Assembly: GCA_028873155.1 (NCBI GenBank)
Contig: JAGWML010000002.1
Location: 1-34,722, forward strand
Direction: 5' to 3'
Source of the DNA: Acidobacteriota bacterium
Lineage (GTDB): Bacteria > Acidobacteriota > Terriglobia > Terriglobales > Acidobacteriaceae
Length of the DNA stretch: 34,722 nucleotides
A program made the translations under genes and the position numbers. The notes beneath the pieces were generated by a model. That model was not told the origin of the DNA, ran no database searches, and saw only the letters and a program-made list of their open reading frames with translations. Position 1 is the first letter of the stretch. Every line of letters starts with the position of its first letter. Positions 34,138-34,722 of this stretch are shown here, piece after piece.

Positions 34138-34722
34138 GAAAGAACAAACTCCTTGGCTGCGGCGCTGAGCGACTCCATATCACGCTCGCTACGGGCCTCT
34201 GTGTAGGCTCGCACCACCGGCTCGGTTCCAGAAAGCCGGTAGCAAACCCACGATCCATCTTCAAGAATGAGCTTCAGGCCATCGGTCCGGACAACACCTG
34301 TCACCTTGCGGCCGCTCAACTCCTTCGGATCGACCTTCAACTTTTCAGTGAACGCGGCCTTCCTCTCGTCGGTCAAGCGGAAGTTCTCTCGCACAGGATA
34401 GTAGGAACCAACCTTGCTAAACAACTCTCGCAACTGCACGCCAAGGCTCTTACCGCGTGTGGCGACCATCTCTGCCACCAGCAGACCGGCAATCACTCCG
34501 TCTTTCTCTGGAACATGTCCGCGAATAGTGAGCCCGGCCGACTCTTCTCCGCCAATCGCAATCTTGTCCGCAATGATCAGTTCGCCAATGTACTTGAAGC
34601 CCACAGGCGTCTCATAGAGTTGCACTTTGTGATGCTCCGCGAGTGCGTTGATCAGGTTGGTGGTTGCGACGCTCTTGGCAACTCCGTTCTTCCATCCTCG
34701 CGTCTCGACAAGATAATCGAAG
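34134..34722 (-). CDS. Phosphoglucomutase/phosphomannomutase, C-terminal part (cut by window edge)
   Basis: This is an alpha-D-phosphohexomutase that would interconvert hexose-1- and 6-phosphates. Only the last approximately 195 residues are in the window. The frame continues open beyond the ORF-track start to the edge, reading YLVETRGWKNGVAKSVATT before KVQLYETPVGFKYIGELI. The sugar-specificity loop IGGEESAGL (E and S that contact substrate) is present. The C-terminal phosphate-binding loop RLSGTEPVVRAYTEA is intact. It ends with TGA overlapping the GTG of the ftsB-like gene. Substrate preference (glucose, mannose or both) is not decidable from this part. Confidence 0.92.
   Translation of the reverse strand, partial: FDYLVETRGWKNGVAKSVATTNLINALAEHHKVQLYETPVGFKYIGELIIADKIAIGGEESAGLTIRGHVPEKDGVIAGLLVAEMVATRGKSLGVQLRELFSKVGSYYPVRENFRLTDERKAAFTEKLKVDPKELSGRKVTGVVRTDGLKLILEDGSWVCYRLSGTEPVVRAYTEARSERDMESLSAAAKEFVLS

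Overview
The window looks like a chromosomal segment of a soil-type acidobacterium (class Terriglobia/Acidobacteriaceae grade). This is an inference from GC-rich base composition, the run RNase J - threonine/serine dehydratase - SH3/TPR exported protein - uppP - ftsK, tandem YncE/lactonase-type propeller lipoproteins, an OprB-type porin, and several exported proteins of kinds I associate with that phylum. No rRNA, tRNA, CRISPR array, insertion sequence or phage gene was recognised. The window is mostly core metabolism and cell-envelope genes with a few lineage-specific exported proteins.

Layout. (1) 146-9008, all plus: rnj, a PLP dehydratase, an exported SH3/TPR protein, uppP, ftsK, a response regulator fused to an HPt domain, and a NarL/LuxR response regulator. 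(2) 9282-12852: three oxidoreductases (3-hydroxyisobutyrate dehydrogenase type, SDR, zinc-free MDR) with two small minus-strand genes. (3) 13285-15561: a large predicted lipoprotein with Ig-like N-terminus, trypsin-like protease core and a duplicated C-terminal module. It converges on pgi (15664-17376, minus) with a strong hairpin between them. (4) 17545-19905, minus: an outer-membrane beta-barrel protein, then manA followed by a frameshifted HD-domain pseudogene. (5) 20271-23590, plus: exported protein, DUF421/YetF membrane protein, and an exported protein with a duplicated VirB10-like beta domain. These converge on guaA (minus). (6) 25553-about 29700, plus: three tandem paralogous propeller lipoproteins. 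The last has no stop codon before its terminator. (7) 29750-31574, minus: pyrH followed by an acyltransferase-3 gene. (8) 31756-33659: a CsoR/RcnR/FrmR-family repressor divergent from an OprB-like porin, with two operator-like sites between them. (9) 33721-34722, minus: the 3' part of a phosphoglucomutase/phosphomannomutase and an ftsB-like gene.

How the genes fit together. Sugar-phosphate metabolism is well represented (pgi, manA, hexose-phosphate mutase), as are envelope and division functions (uppP, ftsK, ftsB, acyltransferase, porin) and nucleotide synthesis (guaA, pyrH). Sensor kinases for the two response regulators are not in the window. The most notable observations are the repressor/porin intergenic region with two operator-like repeats exactly 22 bp apart, the propeller lipoprotein gene whose reading frame runs through its own intrinsic terminator, the four-frameshift HD gene coupled to manA, and the protease lipoprotein with a duplicated tail module.
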